NCBI RefSeq assembly: GCF_902506065.1 | Contig: NZ_LR732912.1 | Span: 342,529 to 406,528 of the forward strand | Reading direction: 5' to 3' | From: Arthrobacter sp. 9V | GTDB lineage: Bacteria > Actinomycetota > Actinomycetes > Actinomycetales > Micrococcaceae | DNA: 64,000 nt | Program-made: the position numbers and the translations under genes | Part shown: positions 17,592 through 26,909 of the stretch, piece after piece | Layout of the letters: every line of letters begins with the position of its first letter | Position numbering within the stretch: position 1 is the stretch's first letter | The notes under the pieces: generated by a model | The model's input: only the letters and a program-made list of their open reading frames with translations | Databases searched by the model: none | What the model was told of the DNA's origin: nothing

Positions 17592-19079
17592 TTGAACACC
17601 ATTGAGCACTGGATCAACGGCAGCTACGTCCCGGCCGGAGACCGCACTGCTCCTGTCACCAACCCGGCCACGGGGAAGGTTACCGGGCAGGTTGCCTTGG
17701 CCAGCGTGGAGGAGGGCAACGCCGCCGTCGCCGCTGCCAAAGCCGCCTTCCCGGCATGGCGCGATACCTCCTTGGCCCGCCGCACCCAGGTGCTTTTCGC
17801 CTTCCGGGAGCTCCTCAACTCCCGTAAGGATGAGCTCGCCGCGATCATCACTTCCGAGCACGGCAAGGTCCTGGACGACGCTTTGGGCGAAGTAAGCCGC
17901 GGCCAGGAAGTGGTGGAGTTCGCCTGCGGGATTCCGCACCTGCTCAAGGGCAGCTACACCGAAAATGCCTCCACCAAGGTGGACATCCACTCCATCCGCC
18001 AAGCGCTGGGCCCCGTGGCAATCATCAGCCCGTTCAACTTCCCGGCAATGGTCCCCATGTGGTTCTTCCCCATCGCGATCGCAGCCGGCAACACCGTGAT
18101 CATCAAGCCCAGCGAGAAGGACCCCACGGCCGTCAACTGGGTGGCTGAGCTCTGGAAGGAAGCCGGCCTGCCCGACGGCGTCTTCAACGTCCTCCACGGC
18201 GACAAAGTAGCGGTGGATACCCTGCTGACCCACCCGGACGTGAAGGCCGTTTCCTTCGTAGGCTCCACACCGATTGCCAAGTACGTATATGAAACGGCCA
18301 CTGCCAACGGCAAGCGGGTCCAGGCGCTGGGCGGTGCAAAGAACCACATGATTGTCCTGCCCGACGCCGACCTTGACCTCGCTGCCGACGCCGCCATCAA
18401 TGCCGGGTTCGGTTCCGCCGGTGAACGATGCATGGCTGTCTCAGCGCTGCTGGCCGTCGGTGACATTGCCGATGCCTTGGTGGACAAAATTGCCGATCGT
18501 GCCCGTACGCTGCGCACCGGCGATGGGATGCGTGGTTGCGATATGGGCCCGCTGGTGACCTCCCAGCACAGGGACAAAGTGTCCGGATACGTCGACGCCG
18601 GTGAAGCGGCAGGTGCCAGCCTCGTCGTCGACGGCCGCGGCGTTGCCCCCGACGCTGAAGGCGACGGGTTCTTTGTGGGCCCCACCCTGTTTGACCACGT
18701 CACCACGGACATGTCCATCTACCAGGACGAGATCTTCGGACCCGTGCTTTCGGTGGTCCGGGTGGACAGCTATGACGACGCCCTGGCTACCATCAACACC
18801 AATCCGTACGGCAACGGGACTGCGATTTTCACGAACGACGGCGGTGCGGCCCGCCGCTTCGAGAACGAGGTTGAGGTGGGAATGGTGGGCATCAACGTCC
18901 CCGTTCCGGTGCCCATGGCGTACTACTCGTTCGGCGGATGGAAGAACTCCCTGTTCGGCGATACCCATGCCCATGGTTCTGAAGGCGTTGGCTTCTTCAC
19001 CCGGGGCAAGGCAGTGACCACCCGCTGGCTGGATCCCAGTCACGGCGGGATCAACCTCGGCTTCCCTCAGAACTCCTAA
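17592..19079 (+). CDS. mmsA: CoA-acylating methylmalonate-semialdehyde dehydrogenase
   Basis: A 495-residue aldehyde dehydrogenase of the MmsA/IolA group, which oxidises methylmalonate or malonate semialdehyde to propionyl- or acetyl-CoA with loss of CO2. Family marks are FNFPAMVPMWFFPIAIAAGNT, the VQALGGAKNHMIVLPDADLD stretch and the active-site Cys in FGSAGERCMAVS. TTG start at 17592 with AAGGAG 5 nt ahead. The aminotransferase follows after 43 nt. With it the enzyme would complete beta-alanine or 3-aminoisobutyrate degradation; a PucR regulator lies divergently upstream. Confidence 0.92.
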   Translation: MNTIEHWINGSYVPAGDRTAPVTNPATGKVTGQVALASVEEGNAAVAAAKAAFPAWRDTSLARRTQVLFAFRELLNSRKDELAAIITSEHGKVLDDALGEVSRGQEVVEFACGIPHLLKGSYTENASTKVDIHSIRQALGPVAIISPFNFPAMVPMWFFPIAIAAGNTVIIKPSEKDPTAVNWVAELWKEAGLPDGVFNVLHGDKVAVDTLLTHPDVKAVSFVGSTPIAKYVYETATANGKRVQALGGAKNHMIVLPDADLDLAADAAINAGFGSAGERCMAVSALLAVGDIADALVDKIADRARTLRTGDGMRGCDMGPLVTSQHRDKVSGYVDAGEAAGASLVVDGRGVAPDAEGDGFFVGPTLFDHVTTDMSIYQDEIFGPVLSVVRVDSYDDALATINTNPYGNGTAIFTNDGGAARRFENEVEVGMVGINVPVPVPMAYYSFGGWKNSLFGDTHAHGSEGVGFFTRGKAVTTRWLDPSHGGINLGFPQNS

Positions 19080-19122
19080 ACGTTCCCCCAAACTCCCCAG
19101 CGCCGACGTCAGGACAACCAGC

Positions 19123-20484
19123 ATGACCACCACTCTTGAACCACCACAGACGGACCGTGAAGCAGCGCAGCGGGCCTATGATCTGGACCGCAAACACGTT
19201 TTCCACTCTTGGTCCGCGCAGGACACGTTGGATCCCATGGTCATCAGCGCCGCTGAGGGCTCACACGTCTGGGACGGTGAGGGCAACAAGTACCTGGACT
19301 TCTCCTCCCAACTGGTCAACACCAACATAGGACACCAGCACCCGGCCGTGGTTGCAGCGATCGCCGCGCAGGCAGCGAAGCTGTGCACCATTGCTCCCAG
19401 CTACGTCAACGACGCCCGATCGGAAGCCGCCCGGTTGATCGCCGAGCGAACCCCGGGAGAGCTGGACCGGATCTTCTTCACCAACGGCGGGGCCGATGCC
19501 AACGAGCACGCGGTCCGGATGGCCAGGCTGCACACTGGCCGCCACAAGGTCCTGTCCGCCTACCGCTCCTACCATGGCGGGACGCACCTGGCCGTCAACA
19601 TCACCGGCGACCCCCGGCGCTGGGCCAGCGACAACGCCTCCACGGGTACCCTCCACTTCTTCCCGCCCTACCTCTACCGCACGGCGTTCCACTCCACCTC
19701 CGAGGCTGAGGAAGCCCAGCGCGCCTTGGAACATCTTGAACAGCTGATCGAGTTCGAAGGCCCATCAAGCATCGCGGCCATCATGCTGGAGAGCATCCCC
19801 GGAACGGCAGGGATCTACGTTCCGCCGGTTGACTACATGAAGGGGGTCCGTGAGCTCTGCACCAGGCACGGCATCGTCCTGATCGCGGACGAGGTCATGG
19901 CCGGCTTCGGACGCACAGGTAAATGGTTCGCAGTGGAGCACTTTGACGTTGTCCCGGATCTGATCACCTTCGCGAAAGGCGTGAATTCCGGTTATGTGCC
20001 ATTAGGCGGGGTAGCGATTAGCCCGGAAATCGCAGCCACCTTCGGTACGCGCGCCTATCCCGGCGGGCTGACCTACTCCGGGCACCCACTTGCGACCGCG
20101 GCCGCCGTCGCCACCATCAACGCCATGGAACGTGAAGGCATGGTGCAGCACGCGGCAACGTTAGGAACTGACGTGATCGGCCCGGCACTCGCCGGATTCG
20201 CCGAACACCACCGCTCTGTGGGGGAGGTACGGGGCCGGGGTGTCTTCTGGGCCATCGAGCTGGTCAAGGACCGTACTACCCGCGAACCGTTGGCTCCGTA
20301 CGGTTCTTCCAGCCCCGAAATGAACCAACTCGTGGCAGCCTGCAAGTCGCGCGGACTTATCCCTTTTGCCAACTTCAACCGCATCCATGTGGTTCCGCCG
20401 TGCAATATCAGCGTTGAAGATGCCCAGGCGGGCCTGGCAATACTGGACGACGTCCTGGACATCGCGGACACCTTCGCCGCCTGA
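19123..20484 (+). CDS. Class III (omega-amino acid) aminotransferase
   Basis: A 453-residue PLP aminotransferase of class III. The PLP-binding Asp lies in IVLIADEVMAGFGRTGKWFAVEHF and the Schiff-base Lys in DLITFAKGVNSGYVPLGGV; GGADANEHAVRMARLHTGRHKVLSAYRSYHGGT is the family's phosphate-cup region. Its pairing with mmsA suggests beta-alanine or 3-aminoisobutyrate:pyruvate transamination giving the semialdehyde substrate of MmsA. GABA or putrescine specificity cannot be excluded. A strong hairpin follows the stop. Confidence 0.9.
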   Translation: MTTTLEPPQTDREAAQRAYDLDRKHVFHSWSAQDTLDPMVISAAEGSHVWDGEGNKYLDFSSQLVNTNIGHQHPAVVAAIAAQAAKLCTIAPSYVNDARSEAARLIAERTPGELDRIFFTNGGADANEHAVRMARLHTGRHKVLSAYRSYHGGTHLAVNITGDPRRWASDNASTGTLHFFPPYLYRTAFHSTSEAEEAQRALEHLEQLIEFEGPSSIAAIMLESIPGTAGIYVPPVDYMKGVRELCTRHGIVLIADEVMAGFGRTGKWFAVEHFDVVPDLITFAKGVNSGYVPLGGVAISPEIAATFGTRAYPGGLTYSGHPLATAAAVATINAMEREGMVQHAATLGTDVIGPALAGFAEHHRSVGEVRGRGVFWAIELVKDRTTREPLAPYGSSSPEMNQLVAACKSRGLIPFANFNRIHVVPPCNISVEDAQAGLAILDDVLDIADTFAA

Positions 20485-20494
20485 TTCCAGCGTC

Positions 20495-20546
20495 AGGTCC
20501 CGCACTCGAGCCGGCAGAACCAATTCGCCGGGGGAGTGCGGGACCT
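20495..20546. terminator. Terminator hairpin behind the aminotransferase
   Basis: Perfect 13-bp stem AGGTCCCGCACTC (20495-20507) with its complement at 20534-20546. The loop holds a smaller inner stem (CCGGC/GCCGG). Located 11 nt after the stop codon. Confidence 0.75.
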
Positions 20547-20652
20547 TCCTGCATAAATCCAAGGAAAAGCTTTACGTATTTGCAACTTACTAGGTAGTCA
20601 AGCGAAACCATCCGGGCGGAGACTGTAGCTATCCGCTTCGGAAGGATTTGCC

Positions 20653-23289
20653 ATGCCCACGCACCTGAACCAAGCAGTGGCCGACTCGGCGCTGCTCATG
20701 AAATCGCTCCCGCTTGGCCTCCTTCGCACCGTCCTCCAGTCCGACGCTGAGAACGGCATCACGCCGCAGTTGTTCGCGGAACTGCGGGCATTGGCCCGCG
20801 TCCCCGGATTGCTGGTGGCCTGCAACTACGGTGGGACGCTGTGCTCTGCGGAGGGAGTGTCAACAGAAACGTTGCCGCTTGATAGCGCAGCTGTGGCACT
20901 CCGGGCGCTCGCCGCCTTGCCTAACACGCACACGGCCATCATCTCCGGGCGGTCCTTGCGGGATCTTGCAGCGGTCTCCCGTCTTCCGGCCGAGGTCCAT
21001 CTGGTGGGTTCCCACGGGGTGGAGTTCGACATGGGTTATGCCTACACCTTGTCCCTGGCCACAGAACAGTTGCTCCAACAGGTGGCCACGGCGCTGACCG
21101 AGGCAGTTGGTTTTGAAAAGGGCATCAGCATTGTCCGCAAGCCCGTGGGTTTGGCTGTGCATACCCGGCCGGCCACGCCCGAGGTAGTGGACCGGGTGAT
21201 CTTCCTTTCCCAGAAGATCGCCATTGAGTTTGGGTTGTACTTCATCATTGACGGCTCCGTCCTGGACCTCACCGTGGAGGAACCGGCCAAGGGACAGGCG
21301 CTGGAGCAACTGCGAGCACGGCTCGGGGTGAGCGCTGCGCTGTACGCAGGTGACGCCGAGAGCGACGAAAAAGCAATCGCCACCCTGCGCGGACCGGACC
21401 TCGGCCTTCATGTAGGTCCGGGGAATACGACGGCGGCGCACACCATCGCGGACCCGGAGGCCTTTGCGCGCGTGCTGGCTTTGTTGTTCGAACTTCGGCG
21501 GGCATGGCTGTTCGGTGAAGACGCGGTGGGGCTGGAACGGCATTCCATGATCGGCAACGGGAGCTCCACGGCATTGCTCACCCCGGATGCGAAAGTCTGC
21601 TGGATGAGTCACCCCTTGCCGGATTCGGGATCCATTTTTGCCCACATTCTTGGCGGTGAACCCGCCGGTCATTTCAGCATAGAGCCGGTAAAACCATCGC
21701 AGGTGCTGGCGCAGCGGTATGTGGATAACACCATGATCGTTGAGACCCGCTGGGCTGACGTCACTGTGACCGACTACCTCGAACCTGCTCCGGAAGGTAT
21801 CACCAGCCTGGTGCGGGTACTCTCCGGTACAGGCACGGCCCGCGTGGTCTTCGCACCCAGGCCGGACTACGCCAACGCGCCCTTCAGCATGGAGATCCGG
21901 GGCGACGACGTCCACATCATGGGAACATCCGACCCCATCATTCTCTCTGCGCCGGGGGTTTCGTTCCGGATCACCAGCGACGGCAAATACGCTACGGCCA
22001 CCGGGGAAGTTCCCCTCAATCATGGTCCTGTGGTGTTGAACCTTCGCTGCGGTGACACCGAGCCTCCACCCGCAGACCCGGCCGGTGAACCAAACCGGCG
22101 CACCGCCGTCGGGCAGTCCTCCCGTGATTGGATCAAGGCCCTGCAGCTGCCCACCATCAAAACCTCGTTGGTGCGCCGCTCGGCTTTGGTGCTGAAGTCC
22201 CTGGTTCATGAGCCCACCGGTGCTGTTCTCGCCGCGCCCACCACCTCACTGCCCGAGGGCATCGGCGGGACCAGAAACTGGGATTACCGCTACTGCTGGT
22301 TGCGTGACGGGTCCATGACAGTGAACGCGCTGGTGTCGTTGGGCTCCACCCAGGAGGCCGACGGGTTCCTGTCCTGGCTGGATCGCATCCTTCAGAATGC
22401 ACCGGGGCCTGAGTGGCTGCATCCCCTCTATTCGGTGACGGGGGCGCCTCTCTCCACGGAGGCAATCGTGGAAAGTCTGCCAGGTTATGCAGGCTCGCGG
22501 CCGGTGCGCATTGGCAACGCGGCCGACCACCAGGTGCAACTGGATGTCTTCGGACCCATTGCCGGGTTGATCCACGATCTTGCCGAGCGTCGCGGTTTCC
22601 TGCCGGATGAACACTGGTTCCTCATGGAGCAGATGGCCCATGCAGTGCTGGCCCGATGGCATGAGCCCGACCATGGAATTTGGGAAGCACGCCGGCCTCC
22701 GAGGCACCACGTGTACACCAAAGTGATGTGCTGGGTCACGCTGGACAGGGCGCTCCGGGCTGCGGCTTTGCATGGGCGCACGCCTCATTCGGATTGGGCA
22801 CCCACTGCCTCAACCATTCGCGAGGAAGTCCTCCGCGAGGGCTGGGATTCGTCCGCTGCTTCCTACACGGTGGCCTACGACAGCCCTGATCTGGATGCTG
22901 CCGTCCTCCACATCGGGATCTCAGGCCTGCTGGATGTTCAGGATCAGCGCTTCCTGGATACCGTCACTGCCGTTGAACGTGAGTTGCGGGTGGGACCCAC
23001 CGTCTTCCGTTACAGGTACGACGACGGCCTGCCGGGCTTGGAGGGCGGCTTCCACATCTGCACCACCTGGTTGATCGAGGCGTATCTTGCCGTTGGCCGC
23101 CTGGATGATGCCTTGGAGCTGTTCAACCAGTTGGTGGCACTGTTCGGGCCCACGGGCTTGTTGCCGGAGGAATACGATCCCGGGACGGAAACACACCTGG
23201 GCAACCATCCTCAGGCGTACTCGCATTTGGGCTTCATCCGCTGCGCTCAGCTCCTGGACTATTACCTGGCCAGCGCCGACGTGGAGTAA
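20653..23289 (+). CDS. Trehalose-phosphatase-like HAD domain fused to GH15 glycoside hydrolase
   Basis: An 878-residue fusion. Residues 50-270 resemble trehalose-6-phosphate phosphatase (OtsB): SGR loop in IISGRSLRDLA, VGSHGVEFD, and GDAESDEKA in the metal-binding position. The nucleophile motif DxDGT is replaced by NYGGT (Asn58, Gly60), so phosphatase activity should be lost. Residues 290-870 are a GH15 glucoamylase/trehalase domain with the hallmark GGTRNWDYRYCWLRDGS and catalytic-region LLPEEYDPGTETHLGNHPQAYSHLGFI. GH15 proteins of this type hydrolyse trehalose or other alpha-glucosides. GGAAGGA precedes the ATG. No signal peptide, so cytoplasmic. Its stop is the first base triplet of a TAACCCAACTGA motif repeated at 23306. 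Confidence 0.88.
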   Translation: MPTHLNQAVADSALLMKSLPLGLLRTVLQSDAENGITPQLFAELRALARVPGLLVACNYGGTLCSAEGVSTETLPLDSAAVALRALAALPNTHTAIISGRSLRDLAAVSRLPAEVHLVGSHGVEFDMGYAYTLSLATEQLLQQVATALTEAVGFEKGISIVRKPVGLAVHTRPATPEVVDRVIFLSQKIAIEFGLYFIIDGSVLDLTVEEPAKGQALEQLRARLGVSAALYAGDAESDEKAIATLRGPDLGLHVGPGNTTAAHTIADPEAFARVLALLFELRRAWLFGEDAVGLERHSMIGNGSSTALLTPDAKVCWMSHPLPDSGSIFAHILGGEPAGHFSIEPVKPSQVLAQRYVDNTMIVETRWADVTVTDYLEPAPEGITSLVRVLSGTGTARVVFAPRPDYANAPFSMEIRGDDVHIMGTSDPIILSAPGVSFRITSDGKYATATGEVPLNHGPVVLNLRCGDTEPPPADPAGEPNRRTAVGQSSRDWIKALQLPTIKTSLVRRSALVLKSLVHEPTGAVLAAPTTSLPEGIGGTRNWDYRYCWLRDGSMTVNALVSLGSTQEADGFLSWLDRILQNAPGPEWLHPLYSVTGAPLSTEAIVESLPGYAGSRPVRIGNAADHQVQLDVFGPIAGLIHDLAERRGFLPDEHWFLMEQMAHAVLARWHEPDHGIWEARRPPRHHVYTKVMCWVTLDRALRAAALHGRTPHSDWAPTASTIREEVLREGWDSSAASYTVAYDSPDLDAAVLHIGISGLLDVQDQRFLDTVTAVERELRVGPTVFRYRYDDGLPGLEGGFHICTTWLIEAYLAVGRLDDALELFNQLVALFGPTGLLPEEYDPGTETHLGNHPQAYSHLGFIRCAQLLDYYLASADVE

Positions 23290-23306
23290 CCCAACTGACG
23301 TCCAAT

Positions 23307-23376
23307 AACCCAACTGAGGGACAGTAACTGTTCCAATGAGTGCTCACTGGAGCAGGTGCTGTCCCCTACTTGGGTA
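23307..23376. repeat. Palindromic intergenic element, copy 3
   Basis: Left arm AACCCAACTGAGGGACAGTA (23307-23326) and right arm TGCTGTCCCCTACTTGGGTA (23357-23376), more diverged than copies 1, 2 and 4. The start of the left arm is duplicated 19 nt upstream (TAACCCAACTGA at 23287). It occupies the gap between convergent genes. Confidence 0.8.
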
Positions 23377-23384
23377 CGGCAGCG

Positions 23385-24311
23385 CTAGGCGAGCAGCAGC
23401 GCCACCGCGATCATGGCCGGCACCGCCACGATGGTGGTGATGAGCACGGTGTCCTTGGCTACGGTGATTCCTGCTTGGTATCGGTTGGCTGCCACGAATA
23501 CGTTCTGCGCAGTGGGCAGCGCCGAGGTGACCACCACGGCAAACAGGGCATGCCCGTCCATGCCCAACGCGAAGCGGGCGAACAGGTACGCGATCAAGGG
23601 GTGGATGATCAGTTTGAAGCCGCTGGCCAGCAAGGTATCCAAGCGCCGTCCTGCGGATTTTTGCAGGGGCTTGGAACCGTTAAGGCTCATTCCGAAGGAC
23701 ATCAGCATGGCCGGAATCGCCGCGCCGCCAATGAGATGGATGGGCTCCAGAATCAGTGCGGGGACTTGGAAGCCAGTGCCCGCCACCAGCAGCCCCAGCG
23801 CTGAGCCCACAATCATGGGGTTCTTCACGATCATCAGCAAAAAACGCAGGGGAGTGGTGCGGTGCGAGCTGGTACTCGCGTCGAGGGCCATGAGGTACAT
23901 CGGGGTGAAGAACGCCAACTGGAAGATCAGCAGCGGCGCCACATAGCTGGCGTCACCCAGCACGAAGACGGCAATGGGGATGCCAAGGTTGGCTGAGTTG
24001 GCCAGGGACGCACTCATGGATGACATGAGCGATTCCGGCAGGCTGCGCTTGAGCCAAAACTTCACGATCAGGAAGAACAACAGGCCCGTCACCACGGCAC
24101 CCACGGCGGTGACCAGGAGGGGAGCGGCAAAAACGTCATGCAGTTTGGCTTTGCTGAGGGTCTCGAACAAGAGCGCAGGGCTGGCAACGAAGAACGTCAG
24201 CGAACTCAGCACTGACCGGGCGTTCTCACCCAGGATGTTCCGCCGCCCAACAAACATGCCCACCAGGATGATGGCCCACACCACGAAGAACCCGGAAAGG
24301 ACGCCGATCAT
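23385..24311 (-). CDS. AEC (auxin efflux carrier) family transporter
   Basis: A 308-residue hydrophobic protein with about ten membrane helices arranged as two five-helix halves. Family marks include SLANSANLGIPIAVFVLGDASY in the first half and TSALPTAQNVFVAANRYQ in the second, the latter being the conserved PTAxNxFxxA motif of the mate-like AEC/YfdV permeases. Members move organic acids such as malate or malonate. No metabolic neighbour indicates the substrate. It converges with the GH15 fusion gene. Confidence 0.9.
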   Translation of the reverse strand: MIGVLSGFFVVWAIILVGMFVGRRNILGENARSVLSSLTFFVASPALLFETLSKAKLHDVFAAPLLVTAVGAVVTGLLFFLIVKFWLKRSLPESLMSSMSASLANSANLGIPIAVFVLGDASYVAPLLIFQLAFFTPMYLMALDASTSSHRTTPLRFLLMIVKNPMIVGSALGLLVAGTGFQVPALILEPIHLIGGAAIPAMLMSFGMSLNGSKPLQKSAGRRLDTLLASGFKLIIHPLIAYLFARFALGMDGHALFAVVVTSALPTAQNVFVAANRYQAGITVAKDTVLITTIVAVPAMIAVALLLA

Positions 24312-24451
24312 GGCGTTGCGCGGGAGCAGATTCGTGGGGTCACGAATGACAGCTTAACCACAAATGAGACCTGAGTAAGCGTTTTCTCGCGAGAGTTCCG
24401 TCATACGGACGGTTTGCCTACGCCGGGTAGGAGACTCGTATTCGATGCGTT

Positions 24452-25087
24452 GTGGCGCGGGCTGCGAAAATTTTATGGGCCGCTGCGACACACTTAGGTA
24501 GGTGGCGGACAAGTACAGGGTATGAGCCATCTTTCGAGAGCCCCGGACCAGGCAGAAGCCTTTGGACACTATACGAATCTGCGTATTCGGACTTACTGAA
24601 GTTTGTTCAGCGCCGTATAGAGGCCGCGAATGCTGAGGACGTGGTGGCCGAGGCGTTTCTCATTGTTTGGCGTCGATTTTCGGAAGTGCCGACGCGCGAA
24701 GATGATGCACGAGCATGGGTCTTTGGCATCGCACGAAATCTCTTGCTGAATGCCAGTCGCGGAGAACAACGACGACAGGCCCTCGGCGTCCGCTTAGCCG
24801 AGACGACGGTATCCCATCGCCCTTCCCACGCTGATATGGTCAGCAGCCGGGTTGATCTGGGCAGGGCCTGGGCGCTTCTCACCGAAGTCCACCAAGAGAC
24901 CCTGGGGCTAGCGATCTTTGAGAACCTCTCGGCGCCACAAGCAGCACAGGTCGTGGGAATTTCTCCCGTGGCTTTTCGGCTCCGCCTGGCCCGAGCGAGA
25001 CGGTCCCTGCGACTACTGCTCCACCACTTTCCCCACAACGAGTCTGCCGTGCCAACGACATTTCCGGAAAAGGCCTCGACACCATGA
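24452..25087 (+). CDS. ECF-like RNA polymerase sigma factor
   Basis: A 211-residue sigma factor. Region 2 is at about 40-105 (LYESAYSDLLKFVQRRI, EDVVAEAFLIVWRRF, DARAWVFGIARNLLLNASRG) and region 4 at about 140-185 (HQETLGLAIFENLSAPQAAQVVGISPVAFRLRLARARRSLR). GTG start at 24452; the N-terminal 37 residues are atypical and no downstream start is available before region 2, so the true beginning is uncertain. Overlaps the next gene by ATGA, the usual arrangement of a sigma factor with its membrane anti-sigma partner. Confidence 0.85.
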   Translation: MARAAKILWAAATHLGRWRTSTGYEPSFESPGPGRSLWTLYESAYSDLLKFVQRRIEAANAEDVVAEAFLIVWRRFSEVPTREDDARAWVFGIARNLLLNASRGEQRRQALGVRLAETTVSHRPSHADMVSSRVDLGRAWALLTEVHQETLGLAIFENLSAPQAAQVVGISPVAFRLRLARARRSLRLLLHHFPHNESAVPTTFPEKASTP

Positions 25088-25899
25088 AAAAAAACCAGAA
25101 ACTTGATGCGCTTCTACGGTCCATGGACGCAGCTGAGCAGTCTCCCGCTCCCAACTTGCAGAGGTCTCGGAACGACCTGGAGCAAATTCTCAGGTCACCT
25201 CAAACTTCCATGCCAAGCGGACGCTTGAAACTTGAAAGTGCCACGCCACGCCCCAGACGTCGACGGCGGGCGCTCGCCTTGGGTACCATGGCGCTGGCAG
25301 CCACTGCCGGGTTCCTCGTGGTGCCGGCACTCTCAGGAGGAGACCCCGCCTTCGCGACCTGGACCGCCACGCCTGGAGAGTTGATCGGTACCGAGCGTGA
25401 CAATGCCGTTTCCGACTGCCTCCGCTCGAGTCAAGGAGCAGGTAATGGTATGTACTTACATGACCTGGCCGAAGCAGAGGTAGCCATCGCTGAGAAGCGC
25501 GGCGCCTGGACAACTGTTGTCCTCACCGGCGGCCACGGTTTTGAAGCAACATGCACCACGGACACCACCGCCCCGTGGTTCAAGAAGGGGTCCATCGGTT
25601 CAGTTGGAAACCCCGGAAAAGGGAAGGAACCATCGGCCAGGGAAGTCAGAGCCACGCAACTCGGAACGGGTGTAATTTCAGACAACCCGCTATCAATGGC
25701 ATCCGGTCAAGTTGGTCCCGAAGTTGCCGCCATCACCTACATCAGGGCTACCGGCGAACGAATCAAGGCCACCGTATCCAAAGGTCAATTCGCCTTGTGG
25801 TTCCCCGGCCCTGAACTGACAAACTCCTCCGACCATGCCGTTCCCGTCGAAGTCACCTACAACGACAACACCACCGAAACCCGGCATCTCAGCCTCTAA
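25084..25899 (+). CDS. Single-pass membrane protein, possible anti-sigma partner
   Basis: A 271-residue protein with about 60 soluble N-terminal residues, a basic RRRRRALALGTMALAATAGFLVVPAL membrane segment (about 59-83) and an external domain of about 190 residues with two Cys. The topology matches actinobacterial proteins encoded directly after ECF sigma genes. The start overlaps the sigma stop (ATGA). I see no zinc-type anti-sigma H-x3-C-x2-C motif in the N-terminus, so the anti-sigma role is an inference from topology and coupling. Confidence 0.7.
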   Translation: MKKNQKLDALLRSMDAAEQSPAPNLQRSRNDLEQILRSPQTSMPSGRLKLESATPRPRRRRRALALGTMALAATAGFLVVPALSGGDPAFATWTATPGELIGTERDNAVSDCLRSSQGAGNGMYLHDLAEAEVAIAEKRGAWTTVVLTGGHGFEATCTTDTTAPWFKKGSIGSVGNPGKGKEPSAREVRATQLGTGVISDNPLSMASGQVGPEVAAITYIRATGERIKATVSKGQFALWFPGPELTNSSDHAVPVEVTYNDNTTETRHLSL

Positions 25900-25994
25900 C
25901 ATGGCGGCGAGGTTTCTCTGGCAGCAGCACTTGAGCGGTGGGACTTCGATTCACCTTGGACACGCACGCTGCGGGACCGGTTTAAGGGCGCGAA

Positions 25995-26909
25995 TTAGCG
26001 AGGGAGAAGATCGGCGACAGCGTTGGCGAACGCCTGCGGTGCCTCTTGAGGCACGTTGTGGCCAATGCCCGGTAGCTTGCGGATTTCGAAAGGACCGGCG
26101 AAATGATGCCGATCCCGCTCGGAATCGTCCGGCCCGAACCCGTCGGCCAGAGCGTCCAGCGAAATGGTTGGTACAAGGATGGGTGGCGATTTCGCAAGAA
26201 ATGCTTCGAGCTCATTGAATCGATCGTCACCAGCCGTGGCACCATGGCGATGGCGGTAGGAATGTACAGCAACGTCAACGAAATCGGGGTTGTGCAGGCT
26301 GGGACTGCTGTAAGTGAACGCGTCGCCGCTCTCTGCCCATTCCGGTGACCACAACTGCCAGAGCAGGCGGCACAGCTCGTCGCGGTTTGCCTGGAGGCCG
26401 GCGCGTCCGCGTTCGGTGTGGAAGTACCACTGGTACCAGTCCCGATACTCATCCATCGGGGCTGCAGGCTCCACCGACGAGGCGATGTCCTGGATTGCGT
26501 AGCCCACAACTGTCACCAGTCCAGCTATTCCTTGAGGCCGCACGGCTGCGGCAATGCAGGCCGCCCGGCCGCCCCAGTCATACCCGGCGACCACTGGACG
26601 CTGCAATTCGAGGGCATCGATGAGATCGAGCAGATCTTGCCCCACGGCCGCTTGCTGGCCGGAACGAAGCGTCGTGGCCTTACGGAATCGAGTTCCACCG
26701 TAGCCGCGTAGGTACGGAGTTATGGACCGGATCCCCCGCTCTGCCAGTAAGTGGGCAACGGATTCAAAACTGAGCACGTCGTAAGGGAAGCCGTGGAGGA
26801 GTACCGCAACTGCTCCGTCCGCCGGGCCGTTGTCGAAATATGCGACCTCAAGGTCCTCGGTCATCGCGCTGCGCAGTTCGCCCATGGTCATATCCAAGTG
26901 AATCATCAC
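25995..26909 (-). CDS. Alpha/beta hydrolase, epoxide-hydrolase/dehalogenase type
   Basis: A 304-residue alpha/beta hydrolase. The oxyanion motif HGFP is at 39-42 and the nucleophile elbow is AGYDWGG, with Asp111 rather than Ser. That substitution defines the epoxide hydrolase/haloalkane dehalogenase branch. The catalytic His is in GIGHNVPQEAP near the C-terminus. It overlaps the end of the TetR gene by 62 nt, so alternative starts at 26891, 26885 or 26864 are possible. Cotranscribed with TetR; the physiological substrate is unknown. Confidence 0.87.
   Translation of the reverse strand: MMIHLDMTMGELRSAMTEDLEVAYFDNGPADGAVAVLLHGFPYDVLSFESVAHLLAERGIRSITPYLRGYGGTRFRKATTLRSGQQAAVGQDLLDLIDALELQRPVVAGYDWGGRAACIAAAVRPQGIAGLVTVVGYAIQDIASSVEPAAPMDEYRDWYQWYFHTERGRAGLQANRDELCRLLWQLWSPEWAESGDAFTYSSPSLHNPDFVDVAVHSYRHRHGATAGDDRFNELEAFLAKSPPILVPTISLDALADGFGPDDSERDRHHFAGPFEIRKLPGIGHNVPQEAPQAFANAVADLLPR

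Noticed and set aside
23307..23376. Insertion sequence remnant
   Set aside because: No transposase fragment is found beside any palindromic copy; the element is better described as a REP-like repeat.
24354..24569. 71-residue minus-strand frame opposite the start of the sigma gene
   Set aside because: No ribosome binding site, no recognisable pattern, and it overlaps the sigma region 2 coding sequence.
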